DNA of 64,000 nucleotides, taken from assembly GCF_000021685.1 (NCBI RefSeq), contig NC_011959.1, positions 1,939,007-2,003,006 of the forward strand, in the 5' to 3' direction. This document shows, piece by piece, positions 46,360 to 55,452 of the stretch; positions within the stretch are counted from its first letter, which is position 1; each line of letters begins with the position of its first letter. The notes beneath the pieces are model-generated. The model ran no database searches. It saw only the letters and a list, made by a program, of their open reading frames with translations, and was not told the origin of the DNA. The DNA is from Thermomicrobium roseum DSM 5159 (GTDB lineage Bacteria > Chloroflexota > Chloroflexia > Thermomicrobiales > Thermomicrobiaceae). A program made the position numbers and the translations under genes.

Positions 46360-48888
46360 ATGGCAGGACGAGGAATGCGGACACCGGGCGGCAACGGCCG
46401 ACGATCCCGCGCGAACGGCCAGCGCAAGGCGAACGCTGGGGCGATCCTGCTCGCGCGCCGCCGCCGCGCTCGTCGCCGGCATCCGGTCACGACGGTACTG
46501 CTCCGGCTGCTCACGGCGATCGTTCTCTCCCTGGTGTTGCTGGCGTTGGCTGGTGCGGGCGTGGTGGGCGCAGCGGGCTACTTGGGTTGGTCTGCGCTCA
46601 CGGCCGATTTGCCGTCACCGGATCGGTTCGAGGCCCTGGAGTTCCAGACGACAAAGATCTACGACCGGAACTGGGTCCTGCTGAGCGAGGTGACCGATCC
46701 GACGACGGGCTACCGCACGGCGATCAGTTACGAGGAATTGATGGACCATATCCGGCAACAGCAAAACGATCCGACCAAGCCGCACCGGGCGTGGATCATC
46801 GATGCGACGATCGCCGCGGAGGATGCGACCTTCTGGACCAATCCGGGTGTGGAGCCGCGCGCGATCCTGCGCAGCCTGGTCTTTAACTTGAGTGGGGAGA
46901 GTACGAGCGGTGCCTCGACCATCACCCAGCAGCTGGTGCGGATGCTCTACCCGGAAGCGATCGGGACGGAGCGGACGTACCGGCGCAAGGTGCGCGAGGC
47001 GATCATGGCGATCCGCTTCACGCAACGGTACTCCAAGCAAGAGATTCTCATGATGTACCTGAACAATGTCTATTACGGGAATCGGGCGTACGGTATCGAT
47101 GCGGCGGCACAGGCGTATTTCAACAAGTTCGCCTGGGAGCTGAGCTTGGCCGAAGCGTCGATGCTGGCCGGGCTGCCGCAGGCACCCAGCGTCTATGACC
47201 CGACGAAGAATTTCGAACTCGCCAAGCGCCGCCAGCGGTACGTGCTCGACCGCATGGTGGAGCTCGGCATGATCACCCAGGAAGAAGCTGACGAAGCCTT
47301 CGCTGAACCGCTCCACCCACAAACCAGGGAAGGTCGCTACAACAAGGCTCCGCATTTCGTCAACTTCGTCCTCGAGTATCTCGAGGCGAAGTATGGCCCG
47401 GCTGCGGTCTATCGCGGTGGCCTCATGGTGCGCACCACGCTCGATCTCGCTGCCCAGCAGGCGGCCGAAGAGATCGTCAAACGTCGCGTCGAGCAGCTTG
47501 CCTCGTATCGGGTCAACAACGGTGCGCTGGTGGCCATGCTTCCCTGGAGCGGCGAGATCATCGCGATGGTCGGAAGTGCCGACTTCTATAACGACGCGAT
47601 CGATGGCCAGTTCAATGTGACGACAGCCGAGCGTCAGCCCGGCTCGGCGATCAAGCCGGTCACGTATCTGACTGCCTTCGAGAAAGCTGGCTGGTATCCC
47701 GGTACGATCGTGTTCGACTATGCCAAAGTTTGGACTATTCCCGGATTCGGGAAGTACGAGCCGAAGAATGCGACTGGGCAGCATTTTGGTGCCATCGCCG
47801 TCCGCGAGGCACTCGCCAACTCGCTCAATATCCCGGCACTGCAGGCGATCGAAGTGGTCGGTGTCCCGGCGATGATCGACATGGCGCACCGGCTCGGTAT
47901 CAAGACTGGCTTCTGGCGGGATCCCAACTTCTACGGCCTTTCGATCACGCTCGGTGGCGGGGAGGTCTCGCTCCTCGAGTTGACCAATGCCTACGCGACG
48001 ATCGCGAACAATGGCAAGTATGTCCCCTACAATCCGATCCTGGAAATCATCGCTCCGGGAAACAACCGGATCTATCAACTGGATCGTGCGACGGTTCTCG
48101 ATCAGGGCAAACAGGTGGTCCGTGCCGAGTATGCCTATCTCATCACGAGCATTCTCTCCGACAACAAGGCGCGTGCCATGATCTTCGGGCTGAACAATCC
48201 GCTGGTGCTGCCGGAACTCGATAACCGCCCGGCCGCGGCGAAAACCGGGACTTCGGAAGACGCGCGTGACCTCTGGACAGTCGGCTACACCACTGATCTC
48301 GTCGTCGGCGTCTGGGTCGGCAATACCGACAACAGCCCGTCGCGGGGGTTGGACGGTATCTCGAGCGCTGCCTTGATCTGGCACGATTTCATGGTGAAAG
48401 CGCATCAGGATCCACAGATCGCACGATCCCTCCTCGGTGCAGATGGTCGACCGATCCCGATCGAATTCCCGCGGCCGCCGGGTATCGTGGAGGTTCAGGT
48501 CTGCGCCGCGACCGGCAAGTTGCCCATTCCGGGCGCACGTACGGTCACCGAACTCAGTGTCCGCGATGGGCCACCCCGGTTGCGCTGTGATCAGGCATCC
48601 GAGTATGAGCTGCGCGAACTCAGAGCTGCTCTGGCGACACCGAAGGGAATGACCGGACGTGGCTGGAGTTCGCTGCAAGCCTATGCCGCGATGGTCGGTG
48701 TTGCCCCGCGGATCGAGATCCAGCGCCCAACTCCGACGCCGGGCGCGAGCGAACAAGTGACTCCGATCCCCGGCGCTCCACCAGCTGGATCACCGTCTCC
48801 CGGCGGAGCACCGCCGAGCAGCGGTACCCAGCCGACTCCTCCTCGTTCCTCCTTGCCCGGTGAGATTCCGACCCCGGCAACCCCCTGA
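46360..48888 (+). CDS. Class A penicillin-binding protein (GT51 and transpeptidase)
   Basis: An 842-residue bifunctional wall synthase. A basic cytoplasmic tail of about 45 residues precedes one helix (LLTAIVLSLVLLALAGAG). The GT51 glycosyltransferase domain has AAEDATFWTNPGVEPRAILR with the catalytic Glu, STITQQLVRMLYP and YLNNVYYGNRAYGIDAAAQ. The transpeptidase domain has RQPGSAIKPVTYL (SxxK), NSLNIPALQ (SxN) and AAKTGTSEDARD (KTG). The last 120 residues are Pro/Gly/Ser-rich, presumably crossing the wall. It polymerises and cross-links peptidoglycan outside the membrane. Start ATG follows GAGG. Probably monocistronic. Confidence 0.95.
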   Translation: MAGRGMRTPGGNGRRSRANGQRKANAGAILLARRRRARRRHPVTTVLLRLLTAIVLSLVLLALAGAGVVGAAGYLGWSALTADLPSPDRFEALEFQTTKIYDRNWVLLSEVTDPTTGYRTAISYEELMDHIRQQQNDPTKPHRAWIIDATIAAEDATFWTNPGVEPRAILRSLVFNLSGESTSGASTITQQLVRMLYPEAIGTERTYRRKVREAIMAIRFTQRYSKQEILMMYLNNVYYGNRAYGIDAAAQAYFNKFAWELSLAEASMLAGLPQAPSVYDPTKNFELAKRRQRYVLDRMVELGMITQEEADEAFAEPLHPQTREGRYNKAPHFVNFVLEYLEAKYGPAAVYRGGLMVRTTLDLAAQQAAEEIVKRRVEQLASYRVNNGALVAMLPWSGEIIAMVGSADFYNDAIDGQFNVTTAERQPGSAIKPVTYLTAFEKAGWYPGTIVFDYAKVWTIPGFGKYEPKNATGQHFGAIAVREALANSLNIPALQAIEVVGVPAMIDMAHRLGIKTGFWRDPNFYGLSITLGGGEVSLLELTNAYATIANNGKYVPYNPILEIIAPGNNRIYQLDRATVLDQGKQVVRAEYAYLITSILSDNKARAMIFGLNNPLVLPELDNRPAAAKTGTSEDARDLWTVGYTTDLVVGVWVGNTDNSPSRGLDGISSAALIWHDFMVKAHQDPQIARSLLGADGRPIPIEFPRPPGIVEVQVCAATGKLPIPGARTVTELSVRDGPPRLRCDQASEYELRELRAALATPKGMTGRGWSSLQAYAAMVGVAPRIEIQRPTPTPGASEQVTPIPGAPPAGSPSPGGAPPSSGTQPTPPRSSLPGEIPTPATP

Positions 48889-49299
48889 GCCGTTGTCGCT
48901 CACCGGTCATGCGTGCTGTCGGGTATGGCTGGTACACCGGAAGCGCTATCGTCGCACTGTTCACGGTTGCGTTCTCACGTGGTATCGTTCACGAGTGCTA
49001 TCGCCTTCGACTCCTAAAGGGCGGTCAGAGCGAGGGAGTGGAGGAGCGAAGGACCGGACTCGGAAAACGCTCACCTGACGCTGAGCGGCCATCGTCTCCT
49101 TCGGCAACGAGACACGGTGAGCGTTTTCGCGAGGAATCGAAAACGGTTCTCTCCTCTGTCTCGATCCGGATGCCCCCAGCCGGTTTCTCTGGCGTCGTGG
49201 AGTCGAAGCGGTTGAAGAGCACGCATTGGTAGCGCTCGTCCTCACGGGTGACTCGAACGATCGGGGACACTCGGTGCGGTCGCTACGGAGGGAGCGATC
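48889..49299. other. Intergenic stretch with a 13-bp inverted repeat
   Basis: No gene is convincing in this 411-base gap. It contains a perfect inverted repeat, GAAAACGCTCACC at 49063-49075 and GGTGAGCGTTTTC at 49116-49128, with a 40-base loop that itself holds a 5-bp GTCTC/GAGAC hairpin. No T run follows, so it is not a standard terminator. It could be a regulatory RNA structure upstream of the oxidoreductase gene or a protein-binding site. Confidence 0.45.
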
Positions 49300-50445
49300 A
49301 TGACGACGCGACTGGAGCTCTATCCGGATGTCGTTGTCGTGGGCGGTGGGATCATCGGCACGACGATCGCCTACGCGCTGGCGCGACAGGGTAAGCGCGT
49401 GACGCTCCTCGAACGGGAATCGATAGGTGATGGGACGTCGGCTGCCTCCGCAGGGATCGTGAGCCCACTCGATGAACGACACCATCCGGTCGAACTTCAG
49501 GATTTGCTCTGGCGCAGCCTGCGCTCGTACCCATGGCTGATCGGGTCGCTCCAGGAGGAGACAGGTCTGGCGGTCGGTTTTCAGCAGTGGGGAACCCTTT
49601 TGGTCGCCGAGACCGAGGCGGAAATCGCTGACATCCGAGCGGTCGGAACATGGCTCGAGGAACGCGGCTTCGGCGTGGAATGGCTCGATGGCCCCACGGT
49701 CCGTGAGGCAGAGCCACTCTTGCCGGTGCACGTTCAGGGAGCATTGCGCATCGACGAAGGAGCGAGTGTCCTCGTGCCGCAGCTCGTACGCGCAACGGCG
49801 CTCGCTGCTCAGCGCTATGGTGCGACGGTTCTCGAGCATACTGCCGTCGTGGGGATGGAGACGGCGGGTGACCGCGTGGTGGCCATCCAGACTGCTCGCG
49901 AACGCATCGCAACGGCAGCCGTCGTGTTGGCAGCTGGTGCCTGGTCCGGCCAATTGACTGCTCCGCTCGGGCGTCCACTCCCGACCTTGCCGGTCAAGGG
50001 TCAGATGGTCTTGATCGATGGAACGACACGGCGTCCCCGATCGATCATCGGCGCGCCAGGGGTGACTGGCTACGTCGTGCCCCGCGCGGACGGCTTGGTC
50101 TGGGTCGGGACGACGGTCGAGCGAGGACGTTGGGGTACGCGACCGACCGCGCACGGCTTGTGGTTCTGCATCGATACAGCTCGGCGTCTCGCGCCAGCGC
50201 TTTTGCAAGAGGAACTCTTCTGCGCGGGGGCAGGGCTGCGACCCGGCACGGTCGACGATCAGCCGATTCTGGGGCGACTGCCCGGCTGGCGCAATGTTTG
50301 GGTGGCAACCGGCCACTTCCGGCTCGGGATCATGTTGGCGCCGATCACGGCTGAACTGATCGCGCGGGCGATGGAACTCGAGAGCGAGGACGGCATCCCA
50401 CCCCGCTTTTCCCCGCAGCGATTCCTCGACGACACGAGCAACTAG
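49300..50445 (+). CDS. FAD-dependent oxidoreductase of the DAO/glycine oxidase family
   Basis: A 381-residue flavoprotein. The dinucleotide fold is DVVVVGGGIIGTTIAYALAR with LLERESIGDGTSAASAGIV directly after, as in DAO-family amine oxidases. Further features are VVLAAGAWSGQL, YVVPRADGLVWVGTTVERG, AGLRPGTVDDQPILGRLPG and WVATGHFRLGIMLAP, which match glycine oxidase ThiO and related D-amino acid oxidases. It would oxidise a primary or secondary amine with O2 or pass electrons onward. There is no thiamine gene nearby, so a ThiO role is not supported by context. The ATG has GGAGGGAGC upstream. It converges with the formate dehydrogenase operon. Confidence 0.85.
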   Translation: MTTRLELYPDVVVVGGGIIGTTIAYALARQGKRVTLLERESIGDGTSAASAGIVSPLDERHHPVELQDLLWRSLRSYPWLIGSLQEETGLAVGFQQWGTLLVAETEAEIADIRAVGTWLEERGFGVEWLDGPTVREAEPLLPVHVQGALRIDEGASVLVPQLVRATALAAQRYGATVLEHTAVVGMETAGDRVVAIQTARERIATAAVVLAAGAWSGQLTAPLGRPLPTLPVKGQMVLIDGTTRRPRSIIGAPGVTGYVVPRADGLVWVGTTVERGRWGTRPTAHGLWFCIDTARRLAPALLQEELFCAGAGLRPGTVDDQPILGRLPGWRNVWVATGHFRLGIMLAPITAELIARAMELESEDGIPPRFSPQRFLDDTSN

Positions 50446-50520
50446 CGTGCACCGACGATGCGCACGATGGGGTCTCCGCGGTGTCGCGATCGTGCATCGC
50501 GCCGCACCGCATCGTTTCGG

Positions 50521-51525
50521 TCATTCGTCGCTGCGGGTCAGTGCGAATGTCGCGGCCGGATCATCGGCCGAGCGATGACCGCCGAAGACCATCGTCGCCC
50601 GGAGAAGGAAGGCTCCCGCCAGAGCGAGGATGCTCGCCGGGAGCTCGAGCCGCTGGCGCCAGCGCCGCGGGAGCAGCAGCGCAAGGCCGTGCAGCGCGAG
50701 TGCAGTAGCAGTGGTTGCGCGGGCACCGGCGAACGCGCGTCCTTCGGCCCCGTGGCGCAAGGGGCGGCCGATCACCGGACCGCTCTTCCGGTGAACCGCT
50801 TCGAGGAGCGCGACCTCGCCGGTCAGGGCGAGGAACTCGACCTGCGCCAGGGCCTGCTCCGCTCGGTCATTTTGGGAACGACGTGCCAGCAGGAGGGAGA
50901 GCGTGGCAGCAGCGCTGGAAAGCGCCGAGCAGAGAAACAGCGGTCCCAAGAGCAACGCGTTGCGTGCCCAAAGTGGTACGGCAGTAGCGCCGAGCAGGAC
51001 ACCAGTGTAGCCGGCGAGGAAGAAGGCCGGAACCGTGCTCGCGATGGCCAGCGCGCGGTCCGGCAGCTGCTGGAAGCCGCGCACCAGACGATTCGAACGG
51101 CCGAAGAAGCCGTCATCGACCGCCTGGCGAAGCGCGTTGAGGAATGCGCTCAGACTGAAGGCGATCAACCCCCAGACGCCCAGCGACATCGGCGAACGCA
51201 ACTTGATGACCCGGAGCATATGATGAAAGCGCTCTGGACGCCCGAGATCGACGATCAACAGCAGGGGACCGGGCAAGACAGCGAGGAAGGCGAGATAGCG
51301 ACCCGCCCGAACGACCGGGCGAGCCGAACGACCACCGAGAAGTCGCGCGGCAGCAGCGAGGACGGCGCTCCCCCCGGCGAGTCCGCCCAAGAGGAAGTAG
51401 AACACGATCGGCCAATGCCAATGCGGGCCATGGATGACGGGGAGTCCGTAATAGCTTTCACGTGTCGCGGCACCGATAGGCTCGCCAGGTGCGCGTCGGT
51501 GTCGCCAGGACCGGAGTTCAGCCAT
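50521..51525 (-). CDS. NrfD-like membrane subunit of the formate dehydrogenase complex
   Basis: A 334-residue polytopic membrane protein of the NrfD/PsrC family. About eight or nine helices begin WPIVFYFLLGGLAGGSAVLA, followed by PLLLIVDLGRPERFHHMLRV and LRSPMSLGVWGLIAF, which are typical of NrfD quinone-interacting subunits. Such subunits pass electrons between a 4Fe-4S subunit and the quinone pool. Its ATG overlaps the end of the ferredoxin-subunit gene by 8 bases, and it is the last gene of the operon. Heme ligands of the FdnI type are not evident, as expected for NrfD. Confidence 0.9.
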   Translation of the reverse strand: MAELRSWRHRRAPGEPIGAATRESYYGLPVIHGPHWHWPIVFYFLLGGLAGGSAVLAAAARLLGGRSARPVVRAGRYLAFLAVLPGPLLLIVDLGRPERFHHMLRVIKLRSPMSLGVWGLIAFSLSAFLNALRQAVDDGFFGRSNRLVRGFQQLPDRALAIASTVPAFFLAGYTGVLLGATAVPLWARNALLLGPLFLCSALSSAAATLSLLLARRSQNDRAEQALAQVEFLALTGEVALLEAVHRKSGPVIGRPLRHGAEGRAFAGARATTATALALHGLALLLPRRWRQRLELPASILALAGAFLLRATMVFGGHRSADDPAATFALTRSDE

Positions 51526-52366
51526 GCTGCATCCTTCCCACTCGTCGGAAGGAGAACAGAGTGGCGATGCCGAGTGCGAGTGCGGCCAGCGCGGTGGTGA
51601 GAAACGCGGGCAACACGCGCCGCTGGGGAAGCTCGGGTTTGGCCGGCAGGTTATAGACTTCCGGCGGTGCAGTCAGGATGAAGAAGGCGTTGAGCCCACC
51701 GATGCCGCCGGTACCACCGAGTGCCTGGTCACCGTAAATGCGAGCTTCCACACCTTGGGCGCGCAGTTCGCTGACCCGCGCTCGTGCCCGGTCCATCAAA
51801 GCATGCACCGGACCGAACTGAATGGCATCGGTGGGGCAGGCCTTGGCGCAGGCTGGTTCCAGGCCATCCTTGAGCCGGTCATAGCAGAGCGTGCACTTGT
51901 GCGCCTTGCCGTCGAATGGACTGAGGGCGGGGACGCCGAAGGGGCAGGCCGGAACACAGTAGCCGCAGCCGTTGCAGATATCCTGCTGGATCACGACCGT
52001 ATCGAACTCGGTGCGGATGATGGCGCCAGTCGGGCATGCCTCCATGCAACCGGCGTGGACACAATGCTTGCAGACGTCGCTCAGCATGAGCCAGTTGCTC
52101 TGGAACGGCGCGAGGGTCGTTGGACGTCGCCCTTCCCGATCGCTGATCCGCTCGATGAAGGCGACATGACGCCAGGTGGTCGCGCCGAGATCGCCGGTAT
52201 TGTCGTAACTCATGCCGGTGAAGCCGAAATCGTCCATCGGCAGCTGGTTCCACTGCTTGCAGGCGACCTCGCACGCTTTACAGCCGATGCAGAGGGTGGT
52301 ATCGGTGAGGAAGCCGAAGGCGCCTGGCCGGGCGCGCGTCCGCCCGACCGGCACCGTGCTGCTCAT
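51518..52366 (-). CDS. Four-cluster 4Fe-4S ferredoxin subunit of formate dehydrogenase
   Basis: A 282-residue iron-sulfur subunit like FdnH/FdhB. Four Cys clusters are visible: CIGCKACEVACKQWN, CKHCVHAGCMEACPTGAI, CNGCGYCVPACPFGVP and CTLCYDRLKDGLEPACAKAC. They would hold four 4Fe-4S clusters carrying electrons from the catalytic subunit to the membrane. A single C-terminal hydrophobic segment, FLTTALAALALGIATLF, probably anchors it, as in FdnH. The start overlaps the catalytic subunit stop by 4 bases (ATGA). No Tat or Sec signal is present. Confidence 0.93.
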   Translation of the reverse strand: MSSTVPVGRTRARPGAFGFLTDTTLCIGCKACEVACKQWNQLPMDDFGFTGMSYDNTGDLGATTWRHVAFIERISDREGRRPTTLAPFQSNWLMLSDVCKHCVHAGCMEACPTGAIIRTEFDTVVIQQDICNGCGYCVPACPFGVPALSPFDGKAHKCTLCYDRLKDGLEPACAKACPTDAIQFGPVHALMDRARARVSELRAQGVEARIYGDQALGGTGGIGGLNAFFILTAPPEVYNLPAKPELPQRRVLPAFLTTALAALALGIATLFSFRRVGRMQHG

Positions 52367-55300
52367 GGTTCAGTCCCTTCGCGTAGTCGTCCTTTGCGAA
52401 CCGTGCAGGTAAAGGACTTGGCCTCGTGGATGAGCGAGTTGGGATCCTCGACCAGCGCAGCCAGCTCGTTGGCGATCCCTCCCGTTGCCAGTCCGCCGAA
52501 GCCGAAGTGCCAGGGCATCCCGATGACATGCACCGTCCGCCCGGCGATCCGGAGCGGCTGCACGCGCTCGGTGACCAGCGCACGCGCTTCAGCTGCGCCA
52601 CGGGCGGTCTCGACCACCACCCAGTCGCCATTGGCGATACCCAGCTCGCGGGCCAACTCCGGGCTGATCTCGACGAAGCCAGCCGGCTGCAGTTCGGCGA
52701 GCCACGGTACCCAGCGACTCATCCCGCCCGCTGTATGATGCTCGGTCAACCGGTAGGTGGTGATGACGTAGGGGTAGCGTGGATCACCGATCTCGTGATA
52801 CGGGTTGTCGGGGCGGAGGAAGAGCGGTGCGACCGGACTCCGTGGCTGAGTCGGATAGAGCAGGTTGGGAACCGGGCTCTCCCACGGCTCGTAGTGTGTC
52901 GGAAGTGGACCATCGGCGAGGCCGGTCGGCACGAAGAGCCAGCCCAGGCCGTCGAGCATCATGACGAACGGAGCTGTCCCAGGGTGTGCGTCGAGCCCCT
53001 TGGCCCCGGGAGTCGGCTGGTAATCGGGCGGCTTGGTGGCTGGGAAATCGGGAACGTCGTACCCGACCCAACGTCCCTGCTCGGGGTCCCACCAGATCCA
53101 CTTCTTCCGTTCGCTCCAGGGGCGACCCTGTGGGTCAGCTGAAGCGCGGTTGTAGAGAATGCGGCGATTGGCTGGCCACGCGAAGCCCCAATCGAGGCTG
53201 GCACGGTCGTCGCCCTGTCGGCGCTTGGCGCGATGCTCGCCCTCCGGTGTGACGATACCCGCGTAGATCCAGCAACCGCAGGCAGTCGATCCGTCGTCAG
53301 CCAATTCATGGAATCCGGCGATCGGTCGTCCGTCAGCGACACGATACCCGCTGATCTCGCGGGCGATCGCCATGAGCTCGGGCTCCTGGTGCGGTCCGGT
53401 CGTGGGGTAATCCCAGGTCAAGGCTCGGATTTGCTGACCGGCCGGAGAATCGTCGTCGGCGTAGAGCTCCTTGAGGCGACGGCCGAGGTGGTAGACGAAA
53501 TGAGCCTCGGAGCGCGCATCGGCCGGTGGATCGATGGCTTTGTCGTGCCACTGGACGAGGCGATGCGTGTTGGTGAAGGTGCCGTCCTTCTCTGCCGCGA
53601 TCGCCGCTGGGAGGAAGAAGACCTCGGTCCTGATATCTTGGGACCGAACCTCGCCGTTGCGCACTTCCGGGGCATCGTACCAGAAGGAGGCCGTCTCGAT
53701 CTCATGGACATCCCGCACCACCAGCCAGTCCAGATTGGCCAGTGCGCGGCGGGCCAGCCGCGCGTTTTGCCCGCCAACGGCTGGGTTCATCCCCATGACG
53801 AAGAGTCCCTTGATGATCCCGTCCTCCATCATGGTGAGGATCGACTGAAACGAGTAGTCGCCGCCGATCTTGGGGAGGAAGGTGTAGCCGAAATCGTTCT
53901 CTGGGGTCGCCGCATCCCCGTACCACGCCTTGAGGAGCGAGATCAGGAACTTGGGCATGTCGTACCAGAGGCCAGTTGCGGGGCGCTCGCTGGCGAAGTA
54001 GCTCGCGAGCGTCGCGTGCTCCGGGATCGCGCGCGGCATCTTGAGGTAGCCAGGCAAAAGATCGAAGAGTGTCGGGATGTCGGTCGATCCCTGGATGGTG
54101 GCGTGCCCACGGAGCGCCAGAATGCCTCCGCCGGGGCGGCCGATGTTGCCGAGCAGGAGCTGCAGCAAGGCGCAGCACGAGATGATCTGCGTGCCGATGG
54201 TGTGCTGCGTCCAGGCGACCGCGTAACAAAAAGCGGTCGTTCGCTCGCGGCCGGAGTTGGCGAGGATCGTCTCGGCGACGCGGAGGAACAGCTCACGCGG
54301 CACGCCGCAGACTTCCTCGACGAGTTCCGGCGTATAGCGCGCGAAGTGCCGTTTCACGAGTTGGAAGGCGCAGTTGGGATGCTGGAGCGTCAGATCCCGC
54401 TCCGGCTCGACCAGCGGGCGGCAGGGCCAGCGCTCACCCTCGACGCGGTGAATCTGCGCGGCATAGTGCCAGCTCGCGGAATCGTAGCGGCGTTGCTCGG
54501 CTCGGTATCCGCTGAAGAGCCCGGCGAGGTCCTCGGTGTCGCGAAAGTCAGCGGAGACGATCACGCTGGCATTGGTGTAGTGTAGAACGTACTCGCGGAA
54601 GAATGGATCGGTCTGCCAGCGCTCGTGATTGACGACATAGTTGACCAGCGCGCCGAGGAAGACGAGATCACTGCCTGGCCGGATCGGGACGTACAGATCG
54701 GCCAGCGCGGAGGTGCGCGAGAAGCGCGGATCGACGTGAATCACCGTCGCACCAGCCTGGCGTGCCCTGACGACGAAGCGGAAGCCGACCGGGTGGTTCT
54801 CGGCCATGTTCGAGCCCATGATAACGATGCAGTCGCTCTCGGCCAGACTCGCCAGCGTCGTCGTCGCACCGCCTCGACCCAGTCGGGCGCCCAGACCGGG
54901 CACCGTGCTGGAGTGTCATATGCGCGCTTGGTTCTCGACCGCGACGATCCCCAGTCCGCCAGTGAACAGCTTCTTGATGAGATAGTTCTCCTCGTTGTCC
55001 AGCGTCGCCCCGCCTAGATGCGCAATCCCGAGCGTGCGGTTGACAACCATCCCCTGGTCGTCGCGATGCACGAAGGTTGCATCGCGGGTCTGTTTGACGA
55101 GCTGGGCGATCCGCTCCATCGCCCACTCCAGCGGACGCTCTTCCCAGTGGTCACTGTACGGTGCGCGGTACTTGACGCGGAGCTGGCGCAATGGGCTGTG
55201 GATGAGCTGCCAGGTGGCGGCTCCCTTCGGACAGAGCGTTCCGCCGTTGATCGGACTCTCGTAGTTCCCCTCGATGTCGATGATGCGCCCGTCCTTGGTA

Positions 55301-55452
55301 TAGACGAGCTGGGAGCATCCGACCGCACAGTAGGGGCAGACGCTGATGCTGACGTCGGCGCCGCGGACGCGTGCATGAGCCTGGCGCGTCGTCTCGCTCA
55401 CCGGGTTCGGAACGAAACCGACGTGCTGTCGCAGCTGTTGGAGAAGCCTCAT
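52363..55452 (-). CDS. fdhA: Formate dehydrogenase catalytic subunit, selenocysteine-containing
   Basis: A molybdopterin formate dehydrogenase of 1,029 residues, read through an in-frame TGA at 54918-54916 as selenocysteine (residue 179). The N-terminal 4Fe-4S ligands are SVCPYCAVGCSQLVY and NGGTLCPKGA. Around the TGA the sequence reads VENQARI-U-HSSTVPGL, matching the conserved NQARVUHGPTV of FdnG-type enzymes, where U binds molybdenum and the next His is catalytic. Downstream are SDCIVIMGSNMAENHPVGFR and a C-terminal cofactor-binding domain. A SECIS hairpin lies right after the TGA. The ATG MRLLQQLRQHVGF overlaps the upstream gene stop. No twin-arginine signal is seen, unlike FdnG. It oxidises formate to CO2; automatic calling would split it at 54916. 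Confidence 0.93.
54879..54918 (-). promoter_or_regulatory. Bacterial SECIS element directing selenocysteine insertion
   Basis: Starting at the TGA, the transcript folds as CCAG (54911-54908) paired with CUGG (54882-54879), an internal loop CAC/CGA, then GGUGCCC (54904-54898) paired with GGGCGCC (54892-54886), closed by the loop GGUCU (54897-54893). The GGUC-type apical loop sits 18 bases after the TGA, the same distance as in E. coli fdhF. This is the SelB recognition hairpin. It implies selA, selB, selC and selD elsewhere in the genome. Confidence 0.9.

Noticed and set aside
49063..49128. TPP riboswitch ahead of a ThiO-like gene
   Set aside because: No CUGAGA or ACCUGAUCUGGGUAAUGCC-type core in the gap.
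48909..49232. Possible small gene between the PBP and the oxidoreductase
   Set aside because: Starts with a plausible hydrophobic stretch but has no ribosome site and degrades to random composition across the inverted repeat.
53233..54585. Long plus-strand frame opposite the formate dehydrogenase
   Set aside because: No motif and no ribosome site; a shadow of the catalytic subunit gene.
54904..54930. Frameshift or nonsense mutation splitting the formate dehydrogenase gene
   Set aside because: The TGA is in frame, placed exactly at the conserved selenocysteine position and followed by a SECIS hairpin, so it is read through rather than a defect.
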